A DNA stretch of 64,000 bases, taken from Tetrahymena elliotti 4EA (lineage: Eukaryota; Ciliophora; Oligohymenophorea; Hymenostomatida; Tetrahymenidae). The stretch lies in assembly GCA_000231825.2 (NCBI GenBank), contig JH720319.1, positions 748,592 to 812,591 on the forward strand, in the 5' to 3' direction. A program made the position numbers and the translations under genes. This document shows positions 1 to 12,161 of this stretch, in pieces (positions within the stretch are counted from its first letter, which is position 1; every line of letters starts with the position of its first letter). The notes under the pieces were generated by a model that saw nothing but the letters and a program-made list of their open reading frames with translations, did no database searches and was not told where the DNA came from.

Positions 1-2
1 TA

Positions 3-2579
3 AGTAATAGCAATAGTAATATTCATGTAAATGGATTTATTGAACAAAAAAAAATAAATCAAAACTCAAAATTAAGAGAAATGGAAAAGAAGAAAAACAT
101 TCTGATAAACCAAAATAAAAATAAATTAGGTTAAGCTTAGTTATAGCAAAAAAATAAGCTAAATGCAACATAAAATTAATTATAAAAACCACTTAAAGGA
201 TTATTATCTGTAAAATCATAAGACAATTTGATAAAAGAACCTATATGCTCCTTTTCTAGCTTGTAAGAATAACAGATAGTTGTTACTTAGCCTGATGAAA
301 CTTAAAAATCTTAATTTTTTAAAAACGAATAATTCTAAACATAGAAAGATTCATAACTGATAGAAGGATAAGAACAGTAAATAAAAGAAGACCAAGTTTA
401 AATAGATAAAAAAAGCTTTGAATAAAGTTATGAGCAAGAAGAAAATAATGAAAATAAAAACTACCTAAATTAATAACAAAATTACTAAAAATCAAATCTA
501 AGGAAAAGCGATTGCTAAATTTCTAAATCTCCACAAAAATAAAATGAGAATATTTTAGACACAACGAAGTTGTTAAAGAAGGCTAACTCCACAGAGAATG
601 AGTTTCAGAATAATGAAAATAGTTAGATCAACAGCAACAAAGAGAGAGGCTAACTTTAAAACAAAGGCACTATATCAGATTAAATAAAACATATTTTACA
701 GTTGTAAAAAGTTTAAAATAATTAAAAGCACAAATTCTCTATGAAACCATTTTTACTTTCAGGAAACTAAAATAAGTTTAATCAAAGTCAAGAAAGCAGA
801 AAAAGTGAAAATTAAGTTCTTTCGGCCTTTAATCAACTCAGTTAAGACATTTAAAATTAAAATACAATGAATCTCTAGCCAAAATCTAAAAACAAAACTG
901 ATGAAATTGCAAACAAAAAAGAAGATTAGTTGTCAGCATTTTAACAAGAAATATCTTAAAATAAACAAGATAGGCACATTCTCACACCATTTCATCCTAC
1001 AAAAACTCCCTAACTAAAAGAAGTGTAGAGTGCTAATTCTTATTAATTGAAATCTTAAGCTAATGAGAGTATTAGATCCTTCAATCAGAAAATTTCGTCT
1101 TATATGAGTTTTCAAGAGAGAATTAATGCTATTGGGTAATGTATCTACAAAAAAGAGTGGAATGCTACTTAATCATTTAATTCAATAGCAAGTCATAGCA
1201 GAAATAATAGTGGAATTATTGAAAAAAATATGTATTCTGAAGATAATTTAAGTGTGATTAATGCTTTCTCTGCCAACAATATAATTTCTAAAGAAGATTT
1301 ATAATAAAAAAATGAGTAGTCTCAATAAAATTAATTACCTAAATAAACAAGTGTAAATTAACTAGTAGCTAATTATTTTTAGGCACAAAATAATGTTACT
1401 GAGCTAAACCCTTAAATTATACCAAATAAATAATTAGAAGACTAAAAAAAGCTAAGTGACCCAATAAATATAATAGAAAGCAACACTAATTTTGATGGTA
1501 ATAAAATGGAATTAGATAAATTAGAGACATCAGCAGATAATAAATAAAAGCATGATTTTATATTTGATGGTATTGTTTAATCTAACTATAACTCCTTACT
1601 GCATGAAGAAAAGGCAATATTATTGCAATTCGAGACAGCTGAGGTATAAAAAGTTAATTGCCTATCTGAAATTACCTAGACAAATCAACCATAATAAGAA
1701 ATTAGTGTCTTAGATGATAATAAATAAAATTAAATATTGTAAGATGAACCTTATAACTTTAATAATAACTTTGGTATACTAAAAACAGAGGAGGGAGAAG
1801 GAGATTCGATTAACAAAAACGATTAAGCATGCTTCTAGCTTCAAGGAATGAATGAATCTGATATATTTAAAGAATAAAGTGATAAATCAGGCAACTTAAA
1901 TGAGCTTTAAATTGATTAAAAATTATTTAATGAAGAAGACTTATTAGGCATAAACGCCCTTGATGAAATCTTTTCATAAAACTCTGGATCAATGTGCAAT
2001 TTTACTCCCCCTAAATAAGACTTTAACAAAGCCCAAAATTTTTAATAGTAAAAGTCTAAAGAGATTTTTCCATTTACTTAAAAAATAGATTAGATTAATA
2101 ATAAAGATTTAGATTAAGATTTAGAGTTTAATAACCTATTCAACCTTTAGCTTAATCTTGAAAATCTAGACATTTTTTCTATTAGCTAAGAGTCTTAAAA
2201 CATGAATAATTAAAATAATCTTAATATAAATATCATGAACAATTAAAACACAGGTGAAATAGCTGATTTATCAGGACTCTCTCCAATTAACATGAAAGAA
2301 AGTAACTTAGATGATCCATTTTAGTAAGAACAAATGATCACAGAATTTCATTTCTATGAAGATCTTCTACTTTAGCAACGAAGAGATGCTGGTAACTCTA
2401 ATCAAAGCGAAGAGAATACCAAATACAACCAAAAGTATAGACCAGTACTTGAGAGTATTTAAGAAATAGTAGCAGAAGATCAATACACTTCACCATAAAA
2501 GAAATAAAAATACTCCTTGCGTTAAATTTTGAATAATAATGATGATCTAGATTTAATAGTTTAACACATATAATTCTGA
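3..2579 (+). CDS. Asn/Gln-rich low-complexity protein, 5'-truncated by the window edge
   Basis: One reading frame is open from base 3 to a TGA at 2577-2579 (858 codons visible) when TAA and TAG are read as Gln. No intron is needed, and the true start lies upstream of the window. The protein is dominated by Asn, Gln, Lys, Ser and acidic residues, with scattered short hydrophobic patches but no membrane segment, signal peptide or catalytic motif that I recognise. The last ~80 residues are more ordered, with an acidic helix containing YEDLL-like sequence and a KKQKYSLRQI stretch before the stop. Such Q/N-rich proteins are common in ciliates and often regulatory or scaffold-like, but that is only a family-level remark. 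Function unknown. The coding call is strong because more than 2.5 kb lacks TGA in this frame. Confidence 0.85.
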
Positions 2580-3119
2580 ATTACTAAAAATATATAAATT
2601 AAATTATACAATTCAATATAAATTATATTTAGATTTTGTGAATAAATTAATTTTTCCTAACACATTAACGAGTTAATATATTCTTTGTTATATAATCAAT
2701 TAATATTATACTATTGAACTTTACCAGCATTTTTCACTCCCAAAATATTATTTCTTTATCTATTTTTTTTCAAATAGACATTATCTATTTTAGAATGCCT
2801 TGATGGTCTCTTTTCATAAAACAAGATTTTTACTCAATTATAAAATTTAATGAAAAAATGTTACATATTTTGAAAGTTTCATTGAAAATTTGATTTATTA
2901 TTAATGAATATTTTTTTTAATTTTGATAACTTTTTAATTCTAAAAATAAAAAGAAAAGCAAATTTTTTCTAATAATTCATAAAATAATAAATAGATAATA
3001 TCTCGAAAACAAAGAAACTAAGTTATTAAGGTGGCTTTTGTTAATAAAATAATTAAGTTAATTGAAATATGAAAATATATGTAAGAATTTGACAATAATT
3101 AATTAGAATATTTAATCTC
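2580..3119. other. Convergent intergenic spacer
   Basis: AT-rich sequence between the converging ends of the Q/N-rich gene and the four-TM gene. I see no coding frame, RNA gene or repeat array in it. Confidence 0.6.
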
Positions 3120-6100
3120 TCACTTCTTAAGATAACTTTTGATGAAAGAATAAATATAATTATTATTTACAACTAAGTCGTTAGATAATAGACTGTAAAA
3201 ACTTTTCAATGTTACAATTTCATTTTATATGTATTTTAGAAATACCCTCCAACCAAATAAAATGAAAGCAATTAGTAAGATTATTGAGTATAAAAGTAAG
3301 CATGTTTAAAGAGTGTCAAGGTAACTAAAGAAGAGTTTAATAACTTATTGAGTATAAACAGTTGAAATATTAAAACTAAGGTCAATAAAATCACCTAGCT
3401 TCATAAATTCTGAGAAATTTAGATTATTGTCAAGATTTTTAAAGTTAGAAATAAGATTTTGTTTTGAAGAATTTTGATTTATTTCTAAAAAATTCCAAAT
3501 ATCTTAAGTAAAAAGCATCATATTTTTGTAGCTAATTATACTGCCTTGGTATAAAATTCCCGATTGGATAGATTTACAAGAATTCTAATCAAAATTAATT
3601 TCGAAAATGCTACTGCTGTAAATTGATAAATCTTTTATGTTCTATATTTTAAGAAAAAATTAAAAATTTTTTGTTATGTTCTTTAACAATGAAAATGCTT
3701 TTACCTCTAATGCTTGGCAAGTATTAGAAACTAAAGGTTCTATTAATATTTATCTCTAAATATTTTCTTAATACCTAGAATTTGATTAAAAATCATTTTA
3801 AAAATTATATAAACTGTGTAAAGATGTTTCATATTGCTACATAATGACTTGCTTAATACTCTTTTGTTTTTCAAAAGAAATATAATTTAATCCATTCATT
3901 TATTCACTTAAGCATAAAAATGACATTGCATTAGAATATATCATTGAAGATCTAGTGTTTTATAAGATGCTGAGTTCATTTATGAATAGTTTGTACTCAT
4001 GAAGAAAGTTTTCAGTCATAAAATAATTTACTAAAGGATAAATTGACAGAAGTGCTAAACAAATAACTGATAAAATGAATAGGCCGAGATTCCATAATTT
4101 TAAATTATTTGTTCTGGAGATTGATTTTTTTTTAATTTGCATTTGTCCTACATTTTTCCATTCATTTCTCAGCTTCTTTTCACTATTTCCATCATTTCTT
4201 ACTAGATTCTATTTTTTAATTTAAAATAAATTTCTTTTTAATTTTTAAAAAATTTTTAAATTATTTTGAAAATAAATAATATTATATATGTTTTATAATT
4301 GTATGATATTAACTAAAAATATTACTTTTCTCAAGATGTATAATATTTCATCAATTTAAATATTTCTTTTATTCATGAGATCACATGAGAATGTAGCAAA
4401 TTGTTGAATTATTTTTTCTTTCAATAGCTGCAACCTACAATAAATTGGTAGAATCACAAAAATGATTAAAAAAGATACTCCTAGTATTGAAAATGTGCCA
4501 ACTTAGAGATAAATTTTAGTTTCATCAAGTTGAGAGAGAGTCCAATCATAAAAATACTGTAATAAAAAAATATAAGAATGAATTTTAAATATAATAATTT
4601 ACATTTGTCACATTAACTATATCATCTAATATTAACTAAGAATTTAAGTGTATAATTTTCAAAGGTTCAGATCCATTTATATTGTTAGAGTACTACCAAA
4701 TTAATAAAAACAGTTATTCAAAAGTAGATATTATGTTTCCTTATGAAGGAGTTAACTAGGTTTGTTCATTGTAAAAACTTATTTTTAGATTTACTATTGA
4801 CTAGCTTGGTAAATTTTTTGATTGGATCATTTCAGCTTAACCTAGTAATTATCTAAAATCATTAATTTATGTATCTACTCTTGTTTTTAGAATACTCTGA
4901 TCATATAAATACTCATTATTTAGGCTCATATATTAGCTAATAGATTCGTATTCTTTATTCATAATGATTTGACTTAATTAGTACAGCATATTTGCTTTTA
5001 AAATAATATTTTTTAAAATTAAATAAGGAAAAATATTAATTTACGTCCTAAGCTCAAATAGGGAATAATATCTTAGATAGTTTATTATTGAACTAACAGA
5101 GCAAAGAATACAAATAAAGTAAAAAAAAAGAGAAGGAACATAGCAAAGTACCCTAGCTTGTTAATGCTTTAGGAAATTGTAATGTTTTTTTAAAATATAA
5201 ACTTAGAGATCTTATTTGATTTCTTATTAAAAATTCCGAAACCTTGATTTAAAACATCTTCATCGTTCTCATGAAGTAAGCTTCTCCTTCGGTTTTCAAG
5301 AATGTTTTCTTGCTCTTAACTATTATTACTACCTCTTCCTAGATTTTAGGTCAAAGCTTAACTTATTTTATTTTATGATTCATCATACTGACCACTATCT
5401 TAGTCTACAGATTTAGCATCTTCAGTATTTTAATCTTAACTTTTATTCAAACCTAAAATATATAAAGTAGCAAGTTTATTAAAATCATTTAATCTCAATA
5501 ATTTCAAATAAAAATTACCTTTGGGTAAAGCATAGTTTTTTTTATGGACTTGAAAAAGCATTTTAATAGATTGCTTTCTTATTTTATCTGTTTTTTGAAT
5601 AGAAATTTTGTTTAATATATTATTTTAATTCATTAAAAATAATTCTACCTTAATCCTTAGTAATAAATTTCTTTTAAGAAACTAATGATTTTTTCCTATC
5701 ACTACATTTATCTTCTTATTATTCTTCTTCTTCTTCTTCCTCTTCTTATTAACATCCAGCTTGTTAATAGGAATTTTCTTGATAAAAAATATTAATTTAG
5801 TCTTGTAACTCTTCATCCAGTTCTTCATTCTCATTATCATCTTAATCAAAAGAATCACCTTAAAAACTGTCTGCTAAATTATCAGATTATTTTAATATAA
5901 CGCATTCAGAGTAAACTTAATTATTGAAAGCTATTTAACCATTTTAATTATTTTTATGCCCCATTATTTCACTTTGATTGTTCTTTTAATCTAGGATTTC
6001 ACTTAAATCATTTTCAAATTTATTTTCTTCAATAATTGTATTATTTTTACTGTTAGCATCTCTATTCTATACCATCTGTAATTTTAGGACTTTCTCGTTA

Positions 6101-8953
6101 TTTACATTATTGAAGCTCATTTAAGACAGACGATTATCTATTGATTAAAATATAAAAATTTAATTGAGCTTTTTGATTAGTATTAAAATAATTACTTAGT
6201 TGATGTTAATTAAATGAAAAAGTAGAATTTGTATCTGTAGAATATTTTCTTGAATGACTAGATGTTAATAGGTGATCTTGATCATATGTTTTTATTTTAT
6301 CAATTGTTTTATGATATTATATGTCTGATTGGGTATCATTTGATTTAGGACTTTCTCTTTAACTTCTCTCAATATCAGGATTAAATGTATAAATCTTTTT
6401 AAATGATTTGTTTTGATTTTATTCTTCTTTAAAGCTTTGATTTTTAAGTTTTTAGAATTTCATTTCTTAATTTTTATAAAATGATTTAATTACTTTTATA
6501 TAGAAGGAAGTTTCTAATTTATAAGAGCTTATACTGTTTCTTTTTAAGTTTGGATTTGTGTATCATTCTATTAAAAAATTTCTCTTTTATCTCTCTCAGC
6601 TTCAGTATTAAATGTATAAATCTTTTTCAAGGATACATTTTATTATTATTCTTTAAAGCTTTAAATTTTAAGTTGAAAACTATCAATTTTTGTTTGTTGT
6701 AATAAATAAATAATTTACTTTTTTATTGAAGGTTCCTTCTAATTGGGAATTACTTATTCTGTTTCTTTTTTAGTTTATACTTCTGATTGATCATAATTGG
6801 ACTTAAAATTTTCTCTTTAATCTCTCTCAATTTAAGGATTATATGTTTATATTTTATTGAGGGATGTGAGTTATTTTGATTCTTTAAAGCTTTCATTTTT
6901 TAATTTATAAGAGTTAATTATTGATTAAAGTAAAAAATTACTTTTATATTGAAGGTGGCTTCTTCTCAATTTCAGGATAAAATGTTTATATTTTATTAAG
7001 GGATGCAAGCTATTTTTATTCTTTAAAGCTTTTTTTAATTTATAAGAGTTAATTTTTGACTAAAGTAAATAATTACTTTTATATTGAAGATGGTATCTAA
7101 CTGACTATATCCTACTTTTCAATATTATCTTAATTAGTTTTATTGCTTTTCTCTTTTTTTTATTTTTTATTTTATTAAGCACTTTTATTTGATTCTAAAT
7201 GTTTAGCTTCTTAATGGTTATCTAAATATTTTTAACTTGAATTTCGTTTTTTATTTTGATGTTCAGTAGCATTTTTTTATTTATTTTAAGTAGTCTTTTA
7301 AACATTATTTTCTTTTATTGGAATGTAATCGAGAGCATTAAATGTTTGTATAATACTGTCATCTCTAAAGTCGCTCTATATTTCTGTAGCGGATATACTA
7401 GACTATTATTCATCACTACTTTTAGTTTAGAATTATTGCAGAGTGCCTTTTATTTAAGAGTTCTTCTTATCATGTTATACTTTTTTATTCTCATTTATCT
7501 TTTCAATTTAGTTTTTTAGATTACTGATATTTTTATTTATTTAATTTATGCTTGAAACTTAGCTTGGATTTTCACTAACAGTTTAATGTGAAATCGTTTT
7601 TTCAGAGTTCTGATTTGATTAAGCTTCATTAGTTTTTAATAAATAAATTTATTGTTGAGTTTAATTAAATTAATCTTGTACATTTTTTTCATCTTAATTA
7701 TTTTCTAATTTTTAAAAAGAGTTTATTTTTTTCACAGAACGAACTTTTTCTTAATTTTGCTAAATATTTTCGTTAAAAACATGCTTTATTTCATCAAATT
7801 TATTTTTCTCTTATTTTACTTATTACTCCATTTACTTTTAATTATATTTTTCTTCATGAATTTTATGTAAATTCTATACATAATTGGTTTTATTTTATCC
7901 CTAATTAACTATTTCATGCTTATTTTAAAATTATGACTAAAAAGTTTCAATCCTTTCTAATTCACTTCTTCTGGATTAAAATTGATTTATCTAAGTAACT
8001 TGTTACTCTTCATCATTAATAGCTACTGTATGATGTTCAATTTACTTATTAGAATTGATATTTTAATCAGAATTTTATTAAAAAATACTAACTCTTTGTT
8101 TTTGAGGCTGACTTTAATGAATATTTGAATAAGATTGAGCATCAATCTTCTGTTCAGATTAATTTAAATTTAACAATTAATCTGCTATCTGTTATTCATT
8201 TAAATTTAAAATATTTTGTTATTCTAAGTCACCATGGATCATTCTTTTAGAATTATACATCATAGATATTGAGCACTACCTTAAAGTTGAATTCTTTTTA
8301 AAACTTCCATGCTAATTTTAATTATAAAATTAATCTTAAAATTTATGAAATTAATTTAGTGCAAAGAGGAGGGTAAAATAGAAATTTACATGTTCTTATT
8401 CTTTAAAATTTTCTATTTAGGGATGAGTACTTTATTCTTAGTATTCCATTTAACTAAATTATTTAATGAGCATTTGTGAATTATTTATTAAAGTTTTTTT
8501 TAAATTTGCTGGTTTTTATGTTTCAATTGACTCCTTTTCATAAAGAGATAAATCGCTTTATTCTTATTATATTTATTCTAAAGATGCAATATTTTCCCCA
8601 CCTGTATTGGATTTATCTAATTTAAGATGACTTGATGATGTTAAATGTTTATTTATGCTAGCTCTTTAATCTTTATTGACATTGTTTAAATTTAAATTTG
8701 AGTTTATTTTTTAATGATCTGAATGGAAATCCATATTTTTGCTACTCATGTATTTTTTAGATTGAATTTAATGACGACTGTATTGTATGTCTGAAATAGA
8801 TGGGTTAGATTTCATTAAAATTTAAATAGGGTCTTCTGATTAAATATTCTCTTCACTACTTGAAGTTTGATAGTCTTCTTCATTTATCTTAGTTTTTTGT
8901 GGAATTATAGTCTTATTGACTATATAAGTATTTGAATCTTGTTGACTGTCCAT
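3120..8953 (-). CDS. Large four-TM protein with repetitive cytoplasmic N-terminus
   Basis: Read on the minus strand from the ATG at 8951-8953 (MDSQQDSNTYIVNK...) to a TGA at 3120-3122. The first ~3.5 kb encodes hydrophilic Gln/Asn/Lys/Ser-rich sequence, an imperfect repeat block (6350-7090) and an acidic Glu/Gln stretch near 5700-5850. Then come four hydrophobic segments: about 5100-5150 (SLFFYFICILCSVSSIINYL), about 4440-4510 (SILGVSFLIIFVILPIY), about 4050-4100 (LGLFILSVICLALLSIYPLV) and about 3240-3290 (LLLYSIILLIAFILFGW). Two ~200-300 residue loops between segments 1-2 and 3-4 are probably extracytoplasmic. Clear introns lie at 4558-4602 and about 4211-4327; introns farther upstream were not all resolved, so the N-terminal half could still be a separate gene. 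The layout resembles large ciliate membrane proteins of unknown function. No domain recognised. Confidence 0.65.
4558..4602 (-). other. Intron of the four-TM gene
   Basis: On the minus strand it starts GTAAATTATT and ends TTATTACAG. Removing it joins an extracytoplasmic loop to the YFYDWTLSQL segment just before TM2. At 45 bases it is short but typical for this window. Confidence 0.75.
6350..7090 (-). repeat. Imperfect tandem repeats inside the four-TM gene
   Basis: A block of roughly 140-230 bases recurs about four times. Each copy contains a ctctctcaatttcagg-like element, then 'aatgtttatattttatt', then 'tctttaaagcttt' (copies of the last near 6424, 6651, 6881 and 7021), followed by an 'ataagagttaat...ttacttttatattgaag' segment. 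The copies have diverged, and spacing shrinks toward the right. The block lies in the hydrophilic N-terminal region, so it most likely encodes degenerate protein repeats. Confidence 0.7.
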
Positions 8954-9086
8954 AACTGCAATAAAAAGAATTTAAAATTCAGAAAAACTAGGTAACTCAA
9001 TTTTACGTTTTGTTTATTTTGCAAGCCTTTAAAATTTCCTAAATGAAGATTGACTGTATTACCCTGATTCTCCCTAGTCAACGGCC

Positions 9087-10355
9087 TCAAAGGTTTTTCT
9101 CAGCTAAGCTCCTCCAATAAATATTGATACCTTAAAATATTTTAAATTAAAATTCTTGTATCAATTTAAGTTTTTTTATATTTTTTCTTACATTCATCCT
9201 GCTACTTAATTCTTATTTTAAGGTTGACATACTAGTCAGTCTGTCACCTGGCTTGTATATTTTTTTCATTCTTGTGATTTCAATTTCCTTATAAATTTCC
9301 CCAATAGAAGTTTTGTGAATCTTCAGATTGATATCAATATCAAGCATTCCACAATTCGAAGCTAAAGCAAACATAAAAAACCATCCAATATCCTTGCCAT
9401 TCTTTAGCATTTTGTTATTTTTTTTGAAAATATTACAGTGATTTGCAGTTTAAGGATATAGCATAATTGTTCCAATTTTATATTTATCATCCCCTTCTTG
9501 ATTTAATACTTCCATTAATGGAATTAACTTGTTAATATCCAGACCTTGTAACTTACCTATTTTGTTACTAACATTAAATACCATTTATTGAAGCGAAAAA
9601 AATTACTTTTATTCTCACCTAATACTTTCTTAAAGCATACTTTGTAAAGAGTTTTTGTGATATTTTATATGGTGAAAGTTTTCCCCTTTAAGGAGTATTT
9701 CTAATCAATAAGAATATATTAATGAGATTGATTATCAACCCTTTAAACAATAGCAGATACACCAAAATCTTTCGATTTACCATAAATTTAAAGTTTTAGC
9801 TATACTAAAATAGGAAATATGTAGTTTTTACTGTCTGTAGCAAAAAATTAGTATCGATTTGATTATTTTAAATTATCATCACTTGAACCTTAGAGATAAC
9901 CACTTTTTATTACTTTCTAAATAATTTAGTTATGATATTTTGCTATGAATTAAGGAATAATTAAATTAATGCTTTGAAACAGTAACTCATTAGGAGTTCT
10001 TCCTAGCACCTTTTCAGAATTTCTAGTAACTCTTTTTTTAATTTAATAATATTTTAAAAACTCTTTTGAATAAACATAATCAATTTACAATTTTATCTCT
10101 CCGATTTGCTAAAGAAGTGATACAAATAAAATGCAGTTTTTTTCTTCACATATGTTAAGGTCTAATTCAGAAATTTACATGGAATTATCTATCTATTAAC
10201 TCTAAATAATGCTATGTATTTTGCACACTCTCAAATCAAAGATATGGATGAAAGCATTTAAGTAATATTATAGCTAGGAGCTATTAGGGTTAATTTAATA
10301 AACAAATAAAAAGTATTTTTCAAGTTCTTCTACATCATGTACTAGACGTGAACCT

Positions 10356-10403
<48 letters not shown>

Positions 10404-12161
10404 TTGTTTTGATTAAACATTCATTAAATTATGATTGAAAATTAATTTACTCTTTTCTGAGAAGTTGTTTAATTCAATATAGTCACTACTCATATAATTA
10501 TTAATATACTTCAGCTGAGTTAGACATTTGTATAGATTTTAATCAATGGTTTAGAGCAATATATCATACTTAATGCCATCAAGTAAGTTACTTTTTAATA
10601 CGTTCCTCAGCTTTTATTAATTTTCAAATCGAATCTGTGCTTTCTTTTTTAAGTCAGCTAAAATCATTTGATAATGGAGAGAAAGCTTTTTTTCATGCAT
10701 AATTTCATATTCTATCAATAAGATAAGTGCATTCATAGGAGATTGACTTATTTCCACCTAATATGCAAGGTAATAAAATGTTGAACATATATTGCTAGAA
10801 AATTTTTGTTTGCTCAACAAATAATTTTCGTTTAAATATAAAAGAATAAGCTTTTTTCTGATTTCACATGTCTAATTATTTTCTATATCTTTCAAAACTT
10901 AAATGAGATCTTTGCAACAGCAATCTAATGAAGATTTTAAATTTTATCCATCTTGTAACATTATTGAACCCTTATTGAATACTAATTTTCCAGCAACTTT
11001 ATTTTAATTGCATTTATCCATATGTCTGTTGAGTATACTTTCAAATATAACTCCTTTTTCTGTATCTAAATATGTTGAATGTTGTATATCTAATATTGAA
11101 TGCATGATGCTTCTTAAGTGTATATCAACCTTTTAAGGATTTGTAAAATCATTTATATTCATATGTGGTAGCTGAAGCTCGAGAAATTTGAGAATGTAAG
11201 CAGCTATCTACCATATAATAGGAATTGAAATAATTAATATTGCAGATAAATCAGTTTAAGAAGAAAAGAAAAAGGATAATAATAAAATTAAATGAAGTAA
11301 TAGCCTAATGCAGGATATCTAAAAGTAGAAGCGAGCAATTTAATAATCATAAAATATCATATTTCTCCAAAAAGAATACAAATCTAACAAAGAAAAAGCC
11401 ATTTGTATAAAAAAAACTAGTGTTGGAGAACTTAAAACTGATAGCCATATATCACAAATTATTATTACTTTCGAAGCGATAGATTTTCTTCTAGCGAGTT
11501 TATCATTTTTAGTCTAAAAACTGTAAGTAAAATCATGGTGAACTAAGAGTAATCCAAATATCAGCACACAAATTGTATTAAAAATACTTAAAAGCATACC
11601 AATCAATTCAATACTTGAATTAACACTGGTTACATTACTTGCATCTGATGATGTTGTTGTGTTAACTTAATTAAATCCAAATAAATACATTTGGCTAGCT
11701 CTCATCATTGGAATAATTAAAATATATCTGTAAAAAATAAAGAGAGACATTACTATTTTATTAGTAAAGTTTACAATCTTGACACTGTAGCCAAAAAATA
11801 CTATTTACAATACAATACAGCCAATTAAAGAAGCATTTATGATTGCTGAAGCTAATATAAATTAAAACTATATACCACCTATAATATTCATAGCATTAGA
11901 ATAACTAAACATAGGGTATATTAAAAAATACTGTAGAATCTATTGCATGTTGCGAAGCACTGTTTGATCATTGCTAGAATTTGTGTGATTTTAAATAAAT
12001 GAGGAGGATGTGATAGATATACAAAATAATTATAAAAAGTAGACGCTCAAAAAAAAATATGCCTAAAAGCTTGATCTATTGAAGGGAACTACTAGTTTAT
12101 AAAAATTCTACGTATAATAATCAAATAACCTTTCTTACAGTTTAATTTTAGTATTCAGCAT
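9087..12161 (-). CDS. Multi-TM protein with a PAS domain
   Basis: Three exons (12161-10451, 10353-9619, 9556-9087) splice to exactly 972 codons (971 aa). The start ATG is at 12159-12161 (MLNTKIKLQERLFDYY); the stop TGA is at 9087-9089. Residues ~25-370 hold about six or seven hydrophobic segments, for example YFFLSVYFLQLFCI, FILASAIINASLIGCIVLQI and GMLLSIFNTICVLIFGLLLV. A cytoplasmic region with a VHDVEELEKYF...INPNSSQLQYYLNAF segment follows. Next is a PAS-like core: NSEKVLGRTPNELLFQSINL, then IIPQFIAKYHNQII. The arrangement matches ciliate proteins annotated as PAS-domain or 'tiny macrocysts'-like; I rely on recalled family features, not a search. Likely a membrane-bound sensor; ligand and cofactor unknown. 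The C-terminus after the last intron is soluble and basic. Confidence 0.85.
9557..9618 (-). other. Second intron of the PAS/TM gene
   Basis: 62 bases, GTGAGAATAA...AACAAAATAG on the minus strand. Splicing joins ...FKKVLG to KLQGLDINKLIPLMEVLNQE and corrects an otherwise shifted frame. Confidence 0.85.
10354..10450 (-). other. Intron consisting largely of an (ATTT)n microsatellite
   Basis: On the minus strand it begins GTAAATTAATTTTC and ends AATAATAG. About half of its 97 bases is the (ATTT)n run at 10358-10405. Splicing restores the frame from ...NFSEKS into SRLVHDVEELEKYF. Confidence 0.8.
10358..10405. repeat. (ATTT)n tetranucleotide microsatellite, about 12 units
   Basis: An uninterrupted attt/ttat run within the first intron of the PAS/TM gene. 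A four-base unit would shift the frame on length change, so its intronic position makes copy-number variation tolerable. Confidence 0.95.

Noticed and set aside
7256..7519. 87-codon hydrophobic plus-strand frame
   Set aside because: Antisense shadow of the repetitive region of the minus-strand four-TM gene.
10358..10405. QINK protein repeat encoded by the (ATTT)n run
   Set aside because: The run lies within an intron with good splice sites, and splicing is needed to reach the conserved VHDVEELEKYF frame.
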